Positions 1 to 9,496 of a stretch of 64,000 nt of DNA are shown here, one piece after another. How positions within the stretch are numbered: position 1 is the stretch's first letter; the number at the start of each line of letters is the position of its first letter. The position numbers were made by a program, and so were the translations under genes. The notes below the pieces were generated by a model, which saw nothing but the letters and a program-made list of their open reading frames with translations, was not told where the DNA came from and ran no database searches. The DNA comes from Nesterenkonia sp. E16_10 (lineage in GTDB: Bacteria; Actinomycetota; Actinomycetes; Actinomycetales; Micrococcaceae). Location of the stretch: NCBI RefSeq assembly GCF_017347085.1, contig NZ_JADPSA010000001.1:226467-290466 (forward strand), written 5' to 3'.

Positions 1-84
1 GGTGGCGAGCGCCACGTCGTCGGCCAGCACGTCGAACCCGGCCGGAAGCTTCGCGGTCAGGGGATCAGCTGGGGATTCAGTCAT
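1..84 (-). CDS. N-terminal fragment, probable polyprenyl diphosphate synthase (cut by window edge)
   Basis: Only the first 28 codons are visible; the gene runs off the left edge. The N-terminus (MTESPADPLTAKLPAGF...) ends in an LPAGF-x-x-(L/I)AdD segment like the one I recall at the start of actinobacterial long-chain polyprenyl diphosphate synthases. Such an enzyme would make the isoprenoid tail that MenA attaches to DHNA, and its position 21 bases downstream of menG fits. A TAGGCT hexamer lies 8 bases before the ATG, so it may have its own leaderless promoter. No catalytic motif is inside the window, so the call rests on context and a short N-terminal resemblance. Confidence 0.45.
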   Translation of the reverse strand, partial: MTESPADPLTAKLPAGFDVLADDVALAT

Positions 85-105
85 CGGTGTCTAGCCTATC
101 CAGGG

Positions 106-834
106 TCAGGAGGCGGGGAGGGCGCTGGGCTTGGTGGCGTGATGAATCGCGACGATTCCCCCGCTGAGGTTCCGGTAGAGCACCGAGGCATATCCGGCCT
201 CGGAGATCTCCGCGGCCAGGTGGTCCTGGTCGGGCCAGGCGCGGATGGACTCGGCCAGGTACACGTAGGCCTCGGGATTCGACGACACCGCCCGGGCGGC
301 CGGCGGCAGCGCGCGCATCAGGTACTCGTTGTAGACGGTGTTGAACACCTTGTTCACCGGGTCGGAGAACTCCATCACGGCGAGCCGTCCACCCGGCGCG
401 GTGACCCGGAGCATCTCGCGCAGCCCGGCCAGCGGGTCCACGATGTTACGCAGTCCGAAGGAGATCGTGACGGCGTCGAAGGTGTCATCGGCGAAGGGCA
501 GGCTCATGGCGTCCCCGGCGATGAACGTCATATCCGGGCGGCGCTTCTTGCCCACCTGGAGCATGCCGGAGGAGAAGTCGCAGGCCACTGCCTGGGCACC
601 GGCGTCGTGGAAGGGCTCGGTGGAGCTTCCCGTGCCCGCGGCGAGGTCTAAGACCCGCTCACCTGGGGCGACGTCGAGCGCGGCAACGAGCTGTCTGCGC
701 CAGCGCCTGGTCTGGCCCAGCGAGAGCACGTCGTTGGTGAGGTCATAACGGTCGGCGACCTCGTCGAACATCGAGGCGACGTCCTCGGGCTTCTTCGCGA
801 GGCTGGCGCGGCTTCCGGTGCTGGGGCGATTCAC
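106..834 (-). CDS. menG: MenG/UbiE demethylmenaquinone methyltransferase
   Basis: SAM-dependent methylase for the last step of menaquinone synthesis, converting demethylmenaquinone to menaquinone at the membrane. The 242-residue protein has the class I SAM motif VLDLAAGTG at about residues 61-69. It also has the UbiE signatures ISFGLRN, the [12 protein letters not shown] stretch and RAWPDQ near the C-terminus; the length is normal for the family. I chose the GTG at 834 because GGGAG sits nine bases upstream. An in-frame ATG at 852 would add six residues but has a poor ribosome site. It is divergent from menF with a 60-base shared promoter region and is followed by the polyprenyl synthase fragment, so it belongs to the quinone locus. 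The function call is firm; the start is fairly firm. Confidence 0.95.
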   Translation of the reverse strand: MNRPSTGSRASLAKKPEDVASMFDEVADRYDLTNDVLSLGQTRRWRRQLVAALDVAPGERVLDLAAGTGSSTEPFHDAGAQAVACDFSSGMLQVGKKRRPDMTFIAGDAMSLPFADDTFDAVTISFGLRNIVDPLAGLREMLRVTAPGGRLAVMEFSDPVNKVFNTVYNEYLMRALPPAARAVSSNPEAYVYLAESIRAWPDQDHLAAEISEAGYASVLYRNLSGGIVAIHHATKPSALPAS

Positions 835-894
835 CTTGGCATTCTCCCACATGCGCGGATCGCCCCCGCCGCCATGTCCTAGACTTGTCCAGCC

Positions 895-2271
895 ATGACA
901 GCGCTGCCCGGATCCCTCGACGCCACCACGCTGGTGGTGGACCTTCCGGAGTCGACCACGCTGGCGGATCTGCTGCCGGACCTGGATCCCAGCGGCGTCT
1001 GGCTGCTGCGCGGCGAGGGACTGATCGGTCTGGGCACCGCCGCGCATGTCCGCACCCGGGGCGCCGAGCGCTTCGCGGAGCTGGCCGAGTGGCATGAGCA
1101 GCATCTGGCCCCGCTGGCCCGGTCCTCCCGGCTGCCGCAGGAGCTGCGCAGGATCCCCGGAGCCGGCCCGGTGGCGCTGACCTCGATCACCTACTCCTCG
1201 ACCTCGGCCGCAGACTCGCACCTGATCCTGCCCGAGCTGACCCTGGGCGCCTTCGAGGGCACCGCGTGGATCACCGCGGTCTTCCGAGCCTCGGCACTGG
1301 ATGAGCCCTTCGAGGCTGAGGACGACGACGCCGCGATGCTGCGTCGGGTCCAGGGTCTCCTGGCGAAACATTCGCTGCAGCTTCAGGGCCGCCGGCTGAG
1401 TCTGGCCCCTTCGCGGCGCGGGACGGCCGCGGGCCGGCCCAGCGACAGCGCAGCCACCTCGCTGATCCAGGGCACCCATTCGGAGCAGCACTATCTGCGC
1501 GCGGTGCGTGCCGGGGTCCACGCGATCGGGCACCGCCGGCTGGAGAAGCTGGTGCTGGCTCGCGACGTCGTCGTCGCCGCCGATGCCCCGCTGGCCCCCG
1601 GTCCGGTGCTGGCAGCGCTGGCCGCGGACTATGCCGACTGTTGGACCTATCTCGCCGGAGACGTGTTGGGGGCGACCCCGGAGATGCTGGTAAAGATCCG
1701 CGGCCGCGAGCTCTCCGCCCGGGTGCTGGCCGGCACCGTGGACGGTCGAGCCGGGTTGGAGCAGGCGCGGCAGATGCTGCTGGAGGACCCCAAGCAGCGC
1801 GACGAGCATCGGCTGGCGGCGCAGTCGCTGCTGGATCAGCTCGCGCCGGTGGCGCAGCACCTGCGGGCTCAGGATCCCCCGGCGGTCCTGCAGCTGCCCA
1901 ACGTCTTCCACCTCTCCACCGACGTGACCGGCCAGCTCACCGCGCAGACCCCGGCGCTGCTGGTGGCTGAGCGGGCCCACCCCACCGCCGCGATCTGCGG
2001 CACCCCCACGGCCACTGCCGCCGAGCTGATCTCCACCCTCGAGGAGCTGGACCGCGGGGCGTTCTCGGGGCCGGTGGGCTGGATCGACGCGAACGGCGAC
2101 GCCGACTTCGGCATCGCATTGCGCGGCGGGATCTTGGAGGAGCAGGGCACCGCGATCCGGCTCTTCGCGGGCTGCGGGATCGTGGCCGGGTCCGTGCCCG
2201 AGGAGGAGCTCGCCGAGACCTGGGCGAAGATGCGCCCGATGCTCGGCGCCCTCGGCGTTCGCCAGCCCTGA
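895..2271 (+). CDS. menF: MenF isochorismate synthase
   Basis: Converts chorismate to isochorismate, the entry step of menaquinone synthesis in the cytosol. The 458-residue protein carries a C-terminal chorismate-binding domain. It shows the basic EKLVLARD stretch at about residues 216-223, [17 protein letters not shown] near 361-370, [12 protein letters not shown] near 384-395, and CGIVAGS near 425-431. A TAGACT hexamer at 880-885 ends nine bases before the ATG, with no clear Shine-Dalgarno, which suggests a leaderless or near-leaderless mRNA. A siderophore or salicylate type isochorismate synthase is the alternative, but menG, menD and menC next door make MenF much more likely. Confidence 0.93.
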   Translation: MTALPGSLDATTLVVDLPESTTLADLLPDLDPSGVWLLRGEGLIGLGTAAHVRTRGAERFAELAEWHEQHLAPLARSSRLPQELRRIPGAGPVALTSITYSSTSAADSHLILPELTLGAFEGTAWITAVFRASALDEPFEAEDDDAAMLRRVQGLLAKHSLQLQGRRLSLAPSRRGTAAGRPSDSAATSLIQGTHSEQHYLRAVRAGVHAIGHRRLEKLVLARDVVVAADAPLAPGPVLAALAADYADCWTYLAGDVLGATPEMLVKIRGRELSARVLAGTVDGRAGLEQARQMLLEDPKQRDEHRLAAQSLLDQLAPVAQHLRAQDPPAVLQLPNVFHLSTDVTGQLTAQTPALLVAERAHPTAAICGTPTATAAELISTLEELDRGAFSGPVGWIDANGDADFGIALRGGILEEQGTAIRLFAGCGIVAGSVPEEELAETWAKMRPMLGALGVRQP

Positions 2272-2298
2272 CCCCGGGGCACCCGGTGGCAAGCGCCC

Positions 2299-2739
2299 TC
2301 AGCGCGCTTCGAGGATGGTCTTCAGATTGCCCAGGTTGCCGTTCGTCTCGCGTTGGTACATCAGGGCCACCAGAGGGTCGGCCAGCCTGCCGAAGAAGCC
2401 GCCCGTCGCCGAGGTGGACCCGTCGTAGTGGACCTCCGTCGAGTCGCCCACCGGTGTCAGCGAGTAGGTGATCTCAAAGGAGAACGGTGCCTCCACGGTG
2501 CGGAAGACGACCTTCTCCGGGCGCTTGACCTCGGTGACCTCCGTCTCCCACCTCAGCTTCTTTCCCGCCACCTTGACGGTGCCCCGTGAATGATCACCCA
2601 CCGCAGGATCATCACCCCAATCCGCGGCGAACTCCTGGATCCCCGACTGCCAGATCTCCTGGGTCTGGGGGTTCACCATGTACGCGAACACCTCCTCCGG
2701 CGGGCGGTCGATGGTCACCTTCGCATGGAACTCCGGCAT
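2299..2739 (-). CDS. SRPBCC-family (START-like fold) protein
   Basis: A 146-residue protein of the SRPBCC/polyketide cyclase-like superfamily. The N-terminus reads as the first beta strand of this fold (FHAKVTIDRPPEEVFAYM), and the remainder alternates strands ending in a C-terminal helix (LVALMYQRETNGNLGNLKTIL). Members bind hydrophobic ligands in a deep pocket; neither ligand nor reaction can be read from the sequence. AGGAGG lies five bases before the ATG, a strong ribosome site that fixes the start. It sits between menF and menD, convergent to menF, so a link to quinone or lipid handling is possible but is only inference. Confidence 0.8.
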   Translation of the reverse strand: MPEFHAKVTIDRPPEEVFAYMVNPQTQEIWQSGIQEFAADWGDDPAVGDHSRGTVKVAGKKLRWETEVTEVKRPEKVVFRTVEAPFSFEITYSLTPVGDSTEVHYDGSTSATGGFFGRLADPLVALMYQRETNGNLGNLKTILEAR

Positions 2740-2896
2740 GACGTCCTCCTCGACGCAATCCTCTCCACCTCACCACAGCCACCGCATGGGCTGCCCGGTC
2801 TGTGCTCTGATTCCAGCCTGACCCGCTGGGCTTCCGCAGGCAAGGGTGAAGGCACCGCATTGAAGTGCCCGACACCGAGGTGGTGCACCTGGCGGC

Positions 2897-4963
2897 TCAG
2901 AGCTCGGCGGCGGCGGCGCGGAGCCTGGCGTGGAAGTCGCGCAGCACGCTGCGATCGGTGCGCACCTCGATGATCCGGATGCCGACCCGGTCCTCGAGTC
3001 CGGAGAGCCCCTCCCCGAGCGAGTCGAGGTCCTCGGCGAAGTGATAGTCGTGGCCATAGGCGTCGGCGAGCGCCTCGATGTCCACGGTCTGCGGCGTGCC
3101 GAAGAACCGCTCCACCGCCTCGGCCTGGCCCTCCCGACGCCCGACCGCGCCGTGCTCGAGCTGGTCGAAGATCGCCCCGCCGGAGTCGTTGACCACCACG
3201 ATGTCCAGGTCAGGTTCGCGCTCGGTGGCCGGGATCAGCAGCGCGTTGATGTCGTGGAGGAAGGTCAGGTCCCCGACCAGCGCGGTCACCCGGGTGCTGC
3301 GGGCCAGCGCGATCCCGGAGGCGGCCGAGAGGTTGCCATCGATGCCGGCCAGGCCGCGCATCGCGTAGACCCGACGGGCGTCGTCGCGGGTGCCCAGCAC
3401 CGTGCGGTTGAGCACTGCGGCGAGGTCCACGTCGCGGATCACCGAGGAGGATCCCAGCAGCAGCGGGGTCTTGACCGTCTCCGCCACGTACTGCGCCACC
3501 CGTACCGAGGAGAGCTCGCCCTGGGTCAGGGCCTCCTGCTCGGTGAGCGCGGCATCGATGAGCCGCTGCGCGGCGAGCCCGCGCTCGGTCCAGGAGTCCT
3601 GCCAGCCCGGAGGCGCCATCGCAGCAAACTGCGCCAGGGCGAGCAGATCGTGGAGCTTCCGGCGGGCGAGCCGGTGGTCGAACCAGGCCTCTCCGCCGGG
3701 GGCGTACTGGACCGCCTCGACGTCGTCCCGGTTGATCAGCTGCTGCACCGGCCGGGTCAGCGTGGGCCGGCCGGCGACGACGACGCGCTCGACGCTGCCG
3801 GCCAGAAGGCTGGCAGGGGAACCCTCCGGTGCCTGAAGGATCAGCCGGTATCCCTGGATGGTGCCCAGATCGCTCCAGCGCGCATCGCTGCTGGGCTCGG
3901 CGAGCAGCGGGTGTCCTAGCCGTCGCGCCAGCTCGCGGGCCTCGGCGGGAGCATCGGCGCCCATGACGAAGACGGTGCGTGCGGTGCCCAGCCCGGCCTC
4001 GAACCTTGCCGCGGCCTCTGCGGGAGACTCACCCGGAGACTCAGCGGTCGTCTCCGCCGAGGACTGCGCCACCTGCTCCGCCGAGGATTCCGCCACTGAG
4101 CCCGATTCGGAGCTCGCCTCGGAACCGGTCGGGGGCTCGGCAGGGGAACCGGTCAGGGACTCAGGGGGTTGCCCGGTGGAGGGTCCCTGCGCGGCGGAGG
4201 GTCCCTGCCCGGTGGAGGGTCCCTGCGCGGCGGGACTGCCCAGGATCTCGCTGCCGATGATCTCGGCGCGCAGCTGCTCGGCGGAGTCGGTGACTCGGCG
4301 ACGCGGGGCGAAGGGGGTGCGGGCCCAGCGCTGGGCGCCGGCTCGCTGCCCCTGCTGCGGGGCGGCGGGGACCAGGGGGTCGCGGAAGCCGATGTTCAGG
4401 TGCACCGGTCCGGGGGTGGGCCCGGTCGCGACGCGCAGCAGCAGCCCCACCTGGGTCTCGGCGGCGAGCATGTCATCGCGCGACTCCGGCTCCAGCCGCG
4501 CCTCTCCCTGTTCCAGGTGGATCTCATCGCGCACCCGACCGGCGAACATCCCCTGCTGCCAGGTGGTCTGGTTCGCGCCGGTGCCGTGCATTTCCTCGGG
4601 CCGGTCCGCGGTGATCGCCACCAACGGGATCCCGGAGAGGTCGGCCTCCATCATCGCTGGAAGCAGGTTCCCCGCTGCGGTGCCGGAGGTGGTCACGACC
4701 CCGGCGGGGGACTTCGTGGCCATCGCGATCCCGAGCGCGGTGAACGCCGCGGAGCGCTCATCGATGCGCACATGCACGGTGATCGCGCCGAGCTCCTCGG
4801 CCTCACGCAGGGCATAGGCCATCGGCGCCGAGCGCGAGCCCGGGGCGAGCACGATATGCCGCATGGTCATGGTCAGCCCGCGGATCACGCGCCGCGCCAG
4901 CCGCAGGGACTCCACGTCATAGGCGTCGTCGAACTCACGGAACGGGCGCCTGGGTGTGGTCAT
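2897..4963 (-). CDS. menD: MenD (SEPHCHC synthase) with an unusual low-complexity insert
   Basis: Thiamine-diphosphate enzyme adding succinic semialdehyde (from 2-oxoglutarate) to isochorismate. The 688-residue protein shows LAPGSRSAP near residues 39-47, the IDERSAAF glutamate region, TSGTAAGN, and NQTTWQQGMF. In the C-terminal domain it shows GDLTFLHD and NDSGGAIF, the ThDP/Mg2+ site. Family members are usually about 550-580 residues. Here residues about 242-318 are a Ser/Ala/Gly/Pro/Glu-rich insert with six-residue repeats (AAQGPS, TGQGPS), placed between the N-terminal and middle domains. The ATG at 4963 overlaps the menC stop as ATGA, so the two are translationally coupled. Confidence 0.95.
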   Translation of the reverse strand: MTTPRRPFREFDDAYDVESLRLARRVIRGLTMTMRHIVLAPGSRSAPMAYALREAEELGAITVHVRIDERSAAFTALGIAMATKSPAGVVTTSGTAAGNLLPAMMEADLSGIPLVAITADRPEEMHGTGANQTTWQQGMFAGRVRDEIHLEQGEARLEPESRDDMLAAETQVGLLLRVATGPTPGPVHLNIGFRDPLVPAAPQQGQRAGAQRWARTPFAPRRRVTDSAEQLRAEIIGSEILGSPAAQGPSTGQGPSAAQGPSTGQPPESLTGSPAEPPTGSEASSESGSVAESSAEQVAQSSAETTAESPGESPAEAAARFEAGLGTARTVFVMGADAPAEARELARRLGHPLLAEPSSDARWSDLGTIQGYRLILQAPEGSPASLLAGSVERVVVAGRPTLTRPVQQLINRDDVEAVQYAPGGEAWFDHRLARRKLHDLLALAQFAAMAPPGWQDSWTERGLAAQRLIDAALTEQEALTQGELSSVRVAQYVAETVKTPLLLGSSSVIRDVDLAAVLNRTVLGTRDDARRVYAMRGLAGIDGNLSAASGIALARSTRVTALVGDLTFLHDINALLIPATEREPDLDIVVVNDSGGAIFDQLEHGAVGRREGQAEAVERFFGTPQTVDIEALADAYGHDYHFAEDLDSLGEGLSGLEDRVGIRIIEVRTDRSVLRDFHARLRAAAAEL
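4181..4234. repeat. Three tandem 18-base units inside menD
   Basis: Units at 4181-4198, 4199-4216 and 4217-4234 read GGGTCCCTGCGCGGCGGA with three or fewer changes each. A decayed partial copy precedes them at about 4167-4180. They keep frame and encode alternating six-residue blocks (AAQGPS/TGQGPS) in the MenD linker. The high identity suggests recent expansion by slippage or unequal exchange. Confidence 0.9.
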
Positions 4964-6045
4964 GTCCCCAATCCTAGAAGCTCCGCGGCGAGCACCCGGT
5001 GGGCGGCGCGCAGTCGGGCGATCCACCACTGCTCACGCTCGGCGCTGACCCGGTGCCGCGCCAGCATCTCCGGCGAGGGCTCCACCGCACCGGGGACCGC
5101 CAGCACCCCGGCAGCCGGGATCAGCGGTGCCTCCAGGACGTCGTGTTCGAATAATGCGGCGGTGCCGAGCCCGCAGGCGTAGGGCAGCTCCGGCAGCCGT
5201 GCGGCCAGCGCGAGTCCGGCGGCCAGGCCCACCGAGGTGTCCAGCGCCGAGGAGACCACCGCATCGAGGCCTGCCTGCGCCACGATCTGCAGCGCGCGCT
5301 CCACCCCGCCGAGCGGGGGGACCTTGACCACGATCAGGTCTGCGGCGCCGAGCCTGGCCACCCGGAGCGGATCCTCGGCCTTGCGCACCGCCTCATCTGC
5401 CGCGATCCGCAGCGGCGATCCCGAAGAGCTGACGCCGGCGGCGGCGAGCGCCTCCCGCAGCTGCGCCAGCGACTCGACCCCGGCCACCGGCTGCTCGGCG
5501 TATTCGAAGTTCCCGCCGGAGACCTCGGCCAGGCGCTCCAGCGCGGGCACCGCTTCGGTGAGGCTCCAGCCGCCGTTGGCGTCGGCGCGCAGCCCGGCCT
5601 GGGGCACGAGTCGCCGGACTTCGCGGAACCGGGCGACGTCGTCCTCGAGGGTCTGCCCGGGCTCGGCGACCTTGATCTTGACCGCCGGGATGGAGTCCAC
5701 CGCGCCGAATCGGGTCAGCACCGATTCCACCTGCTCCGGGGACACCGCCGGCATGGTGGCGTTGATCGGGATGTGCCGGCGCAGCGGCTCACCCCAGCCC
5801 TGCCAGCCCGCCTCGATGCCGGCGCGCAGCCACTGCGCGGACTCAGCCGCCTGGTACTCCGGGAACGGCGAGAACTCTCCCCATCCGGCAGGCCCGCGGA
5901 ACAGCATCGCCTCGCGCCGGGTCTGTCCGCGGAAGCGGGTCCGCAGCGGCAGCGAGACCACGTGCGCCTGGACCAGGATCTCCTCCAGCTCGGGGAGCGG
6001 CCGGCTGAGGTTGCGGCCTGCGCGGCCCGCAGTGTGATCGTCCAT
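4960..6045 (-). CDS. menC: MenC o-succinylbenzoate synthase
   Basis: Enolase-superfamily dehydratase turning SHCHC into o-succinylbenzoate. The 361-residue protein has the expected ordered active-site motifs: KIKV (catalytic lysine, about residue 122), ADANGG (about 154), EQPV (about 185), ADEA (about 215) and VVKVPPLGG (second lysine, about 240). The start at 6045 is supported by TAGACT at 6053-6058, seven bases upstream, a leaderless arrangement; longer in-frame readings upstream lack coding character. It is first in a menC-menD operon with an ATGA overlap and is divergent from the PAP2 gene. Confidence 0.93.
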   Translation of the reverse strand: MDDHTAGRAGRNLSRPLPELEEILVQAHVVSLPLRTRFRGQTRREAMLFRGPAGWGEFSPFPEYQAAESAQWLRAGIEAGWQGWGEPLRRHIPINATMPAVSPEQVESVLTRFGAVDSIPAVKIKVAEPGQTLEDDVARFREVRRLVPQAGLRADANGGWSLTEAVPALERLAEVSGGNFEYAEQPVAGVESLAQLREALAAAGVSSSGSPLRIAADEAVRKAEDPLRVARLGAADLIVVKVPPLGGVERALQIVAQAGLDAVVSSALDTSVGLAAGLALAARLPELPYACGLGTAALFEHDVLEAPLIPAAGVLAVPGAVEPSPEMLARHRVSAEREQWWIARLRAAHRVLAAELLGLGT

Positions 6046-6088
6046 GACGTTCAGTCTAGGCAGGGGTGGACCTGCGATACTGATGCAC

Positions 6089-7057
6089 ATGTCAGCTGCC
6101 CGCGCACTTCGTCCCCCGGCCCGGCGCACAGGCCTGTGGATCGTCGGAATCCTGCTCTGCTGCGCGGTCTTCATCGCGGTCTATGAGTACTTCGTCCGCT
6201 CCGACTCCGGACAGTGGGTGGAGTACGCGATGCTCGACGCCGCGGCGGAGCGGGTGAGCTCGCTCTCCGAGCGGGGCTTCGACCTCTGGTGGCTGAGCCC
6301 GGTGATCATCGCGCTGCCAGCGGTGATCTTCCTGGTGGTCGTGCTGGCCCGGCAGCGCTTCCTGGCCGCGCTGATCGCGGCAGGCACCGTGGTGGGAGCA
6401 AACCTCTCCACCCAGGTGCTCAAGACGCTCTGGCTCGAGCGTCCCGACCTCGACAACGGCGTCCCCTACTGGACCGGGAACTCGCTGCCTTCGGGACACA
6501 CCACCCTGGCGGCCTCGATGGCGGTGGCGGTCTTCCTGGTCAGCTCCCCGCGGCAGCGTCCCTTCGTCGCGGTGCTCGCCGCGTTCTACGCCGGGCTCGT
6601 GGGGGCCTATACCTTCACCGAGGCCTGGCACCGCCCGGCGGACGTGATCGCGGCCTACCTTGTGGTCGCGGTGTGGGCCCTGATCGGCGGCTGGCTGGTG
6701 ATGCGCACCGGCCCCGAGTGGAACACCGCGGTGGTGGACTACGAGCCCGAGACCGCGCCGTTGGCCGGCCTCGCCTGGTTCCTCGGGGTGACCCTGACCG
6801 TGCTGGCGGTGCTGTGCTTCCTCTTCTCCGGCGGCTGGAGCGGGATCGCGCTGGCCGGAGAGGAGCCCAGCCTCTGGCACTGGTTCGCCGGGCTGTTCTT
6901 CTCCCTCGGACCGGGCTTCCTGATGGCAGCCGCCGGGATCAACCTCTTCGGCGCCGAGACCGGCCGGCGCCAGCGCGGCGCGCCGGTTCCCTCCCCCAAG
7001 GGTGAGACGGTGCGCTACCCGATCCCGCCGGAGTTCAGCGAGCTCTACCGGGTCTGA
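6089..7057 (+). CDS. PAP2-family membrane phosphatase (first paralogue)
   Basis: A 322-residue integral membrane phosphatase of the PAP2 superfamily, which dephosphorylates lipid phosphates or polyprenyl diphosphates. It has the three-part signature: KTLWLERP (K-x6-RP), SLPSGHTT (PSGH) and an EAWHRPADV block holding the third-motif His and Asp. Several hydrophobic helices surround the motifs, and about two extra helices follow motif 3, ending in a short cytosolic tail. The ATG at 6089 is preferred over an upstream ATG because it directly follows a GATACT-like -10 region. A paralogue with the same extra C-terminal helices lies at 9497. A role in undecaprenyl or polyprenyl phosphate recycling is plausible but not shown. 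Confidence 0.88.
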   Translation: MSAARALRPPARRTGLWIVGILLCCAVFIAVYEYFVRSDSGQWVEYAMLDAAAERVSSLSERGFDLWWLSPVIIALPAVIFLVVVLARQRFLAALIAAGTVVGANLSTQVLKTLWLERPDLDNGVPYWTGNSLPSGHTTLAASMAVAVFLVSSPRQRPFVAVLAAFYAGLVGAYTFTEAWHRPADVIAAYLVVAVWALIGGWLVMRTGPEWNTAVVDYEPETAPLAGLAWFLGVTLTVLAVLCFLFSGGWSGIALAGEEPSLWHWFAGLFFSLGPGFLMAAAGINLFGAETGRRQRGAPVPSPKGETVRYPIPPEFSELYRV

Positions 7058-7093
7058 GCCGCCCAGAGCTGCAGCGGCTCGAGCGCGCGCAGC

Positions 7094-7846
7094 TCAGCGG
7101 CCGCGCAGCCGGGTGATCAGCTCGCGGGACTCTCCGGGGCCATAGGGCACGATCGGGATCGCCTTGGTGGCGTCGTTGACCGACTCCCGGATGGCCTGGG
7201 AGGAGACGTTGCAGCCCTGCTGCATCCGTCGGCGCATCGAGGCGATGAACTCGGCGTCGACCTCGTGGCCGTGGCCGGGGACGAACCGGCTGTAGCTGCC
7301 GGCCATGGACCACAGCCGGCCGAGCGCGCGGACCCATTCCTTGGGGTAGGAGTCGTGGAACTCCGGGTCATCGCCCTCGCGGACCAGGTCACCGCAGAAC
7401 ATGACCCCGGTGGAGCCCTCGGCGCGGACACCGATCACCAGGTCGCCCTGGGTGTGGCCGCGACCGAGGTGCTCCAGGACCACCTCGACGCCGCCGCCCA
7501 GGGGCAGCGTCACCGGTTCCTCGGAGACCAGTTCCGTGGCGGTCTCCACACCGGCGTCGGCGTGGGCGAGTATCCGCCGCACGCCCTGGCCGCGCAGGAA
7601 ATCGTTGGCCCCGACGTGGTCGGGGTGGCCGTGGGTGTTGACCACGATCAGTTCGGCGGAGCTGAGCTCACGCACCGCGGCCAGCAGGGCCGCGTGGTCG
7701 CCGTCGGTGGGCCCCGGGTCGATGAGGACGGCGGCGTCCTCCCCCAGGACCAGCCCGACGTTGAGCGGCGTGGGGCCGCCCCGTTCGGCGAGGAAGACGT
7801 GGTCCTCCAGGCCGCGGAAGTGCGCGGATTCGGGAGCGTGGTCCAT
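7094..7846 (-). CDS. Metallo-beta-lactamase-fold hydrolase
   Basis: A 250-residue cytosolic hydrolase with the metal-binding motif THGHPDH (HxHxDH) near residue 83. Other MBL-fold positions are visible: an Asp in LIDPG, a GHTQGD histidine, an Asp in FCGDLV, and a late FVPGHGH histidine. Such proteins are glyoxalase II-like, lactonase or quorum-quenching hydrolases; the substrate cannot be read here. Two adjacent ATGs (7849 and 7846) follow AAGGTGATC, and the second has better spacing. A further in-frame start at 7882 is possible. It is convergent with the first PAP2 gene. Confidence 0.85.
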   Translation of the reverse strand: MDHAPESAHFRGLEDHVFLAERGGPTPLNVGLVLGEDAAVLIDPGPTDGDHAALLAAVRELSSAELIVVNTHGHPDHVGANDFLRGQGVRRILAHADAGVETATELVSEEPVTLPLGGGVEVVLEHLGRGHTQGDLVIGVRAEGSTGVMFCGDLVREGDDPEFHDSYPKEWVRALGRLWSMAGSYSRFVPGHGHEVDAEFIASMRRRMQQGCNVSSQAIRESVNDATKAIPIVPYGPGESRELITRLRGR

Positions 7847-7951
7847 CATGATCACCTTCTGTGAAACCGTAGTTGCCACCATTCTGCCTCACCATCCGCA
7901 CACAGCCTGGGAGGATCCTTGGGGCGTCGTGGGCGGTAGAGTCTGGCCATT

Positions 7952-9475
7952 ATGACTAGCGAAGATCTCCTCTCATCGATCAGCCTGATCGAGGATTCCG
8001 CATGGACGTGGCTCGGCATTCCCGTGATCGTCCTCGTGGGCCTCTACCTCGGCTTCCGCACCCGGCTGGTCCAGCTGCGGCATATCCCGGACATGTTCCG
8101 GGCCATCAAGGACAAGGCCACCAGCGATGCGAACGGTCGGACCCGCTCGCTCTCGGCGTTCCAGACCTTCACCATCACCGCCTCCGCCCGGGTGGGCACG
8201 GGCAACATCGCCGGAGTCGCCGGCGCGATCGCCATGGGTGGGCCCGGCGCGGTGTTCTGGATGTGGCTCATGGCGATCTTCACCTCCGCGGCCTCCTTCG
8301 TGGAGTCCACCCTGGCTCAGCTCTACAAGGTCCGCCGCTTCGACACCTTCAAGGGTGGGCCCGCGTATTACATCGAGCGTGGGCTGGGCACCCGGTCCGG
8401 GGGCATCGTCTTCGCGCTGATCTTCATCTTCTGCTTCGCGCTCTCCTTCACCTCGCTGCAGTCCAACACGATCGTCGACGCCGCCACCGGAGCGGCGACC
8501 GAGCTGGGCCTTCAGGACACCACCAGCATGGTCTGGATCCTCGCCGTGGTGCTCGCCGGACTCACCGGCGTCGTGGTGCTGGCCGGTCTGCGCCGGGTGG
8601 CGCAGGTGACCCAGCGGGTTGTCCCGGTCATGGCCATGGCCTATATCCTGCTGGGCCTGGTCGTGGTCGCATTGAACATCGAAGCGATACCGGCGGTGGT
8701 CGGGATGATCTTCGGCGAAGCCTTCAACTTCACCTCCGCCGCGGGCGGCGCCTTCGGCGCGATGATCATGGCCGGGGTCCAGCGCGGCATGTTCTCCAAC
8801 GAGGCCGGCATGGGCTCGGTGCCCAATGTCGCGGCCACCGCGGACGTCTCCCACCCGGTCAAGCAGGGCCTGGTGCAGACTCTGGGCGTCTACCTGGACA
8901 CCCTGATCATCTGCTCGGTCACGGCCTTCATCATTCTGGTGACCTTCCCGGATCAGGCGGTCCGGGCCGAGACCAACGTCGGCGGTGAGCTGACCCAGGC
9001 GGCGCTGACCACGAATTTCGGGGCCTTCGGTGCCCTCGCTCTGGCGGTGATCATCCTGCTGCTGGCCTTCACCTCGATCCTGGGCAACTACTCCTATGGC
9101 GAGATGAACGTGCTCTTCATCTCGAACTCCGAGACCAGCCGCAAGATCTACGCGGTGGCGCTCACCGGCGTCGTCTTCCTCGGCGCGATCATCCCGGTGG
9201 ACCTGGCCTGGGCGATCGCGGGTGTGACGATGGTCATCATCGCGTTGTACAACCTGGTGGTGATCACCCTGCTGGGCGGTACCGCTGTGCGGCTGCTCAA
9301 GCACTACGAGGCACAGAAGCGGCAGGGGCTGGATCCGCTGTTCCTGGCCACTGACATGCCGGATCTGCGCAATATCGAGTGCTGGACCGAGGCGGATATG
9401 GCCGATCACCGACCGGCCTCCGCGCTCGGAACCCCGCAGGAGGCGGAGCCGGAGCACACGCACACCCACCGCTGA
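7952..9475 (+). CDS. AGCS-family sodium:alanine/glycine symporter
   Basis: A 507-residue cytoplasmic-membrane carrier of the alanine or glycine:cation symporter family. The N-terminal third has the family signature: TRLVQLRHIP, then GTGNIAGVAGAIAMGGPG and a W-M-W-x-x-A block with SFVESTLAQ. About ten or eleven hydrophobic helices can be counted, with NEAGMGSVPN in the middle, and the tail is short and His-rich (HTHTHR). Likely substrates are L-alanine, D-alanine or glycine with Na+. TAGAGT at 7937-7942 lies nine bases before the ATG, again suggesting leaderless transcription. The gene stands alone. Confidence 0.93.
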   Translation: MTSEDLLSSISLIEDSAWTWLGIPVIVLVGLYLGFRTRLVQLRHIPDMFRAIKDKATSDANGRTRSLSAFQTFTITASARVGTGNIAGVAGAIAMGGPGAVFWMWLMAIFTSAASFVESTLAQLYKVRRFDTFKGGPAYYIERGLGTRSGGIVFALIFIFCFALSFTSLQSNTIVDAATGAATELGLQDTTSMVWILAVVLAGLTGVVVLAGLRRVAQVTQRVVPVMAMAYILLGLVVVALNIEAIPAVVGMIFGEAFNFTSAAGGAFGAMIMAGVQRGMFSNEAGMGSVPNVAATADVSHPVKQGLVQTLGVYLDTLIICSVTAFIILVTFPDQAVRAETNVGGELTQAALTTNFGAFGALALAVIILLLAFTSILGNYSYGEMNVLFISNSETSRKIYAVALTGVVFLGAIIPVDLAWAIAGVTMVIIALYNLVVITLLGGTAVRLLKHYEAQKRQGLDPLFLATDMPDLRNIECWTEADMADHRPASALGTPQEAEPEHTHTHR

Positions 9476-9496
9476 GCCGTGCGGCAGAATGGCCGC

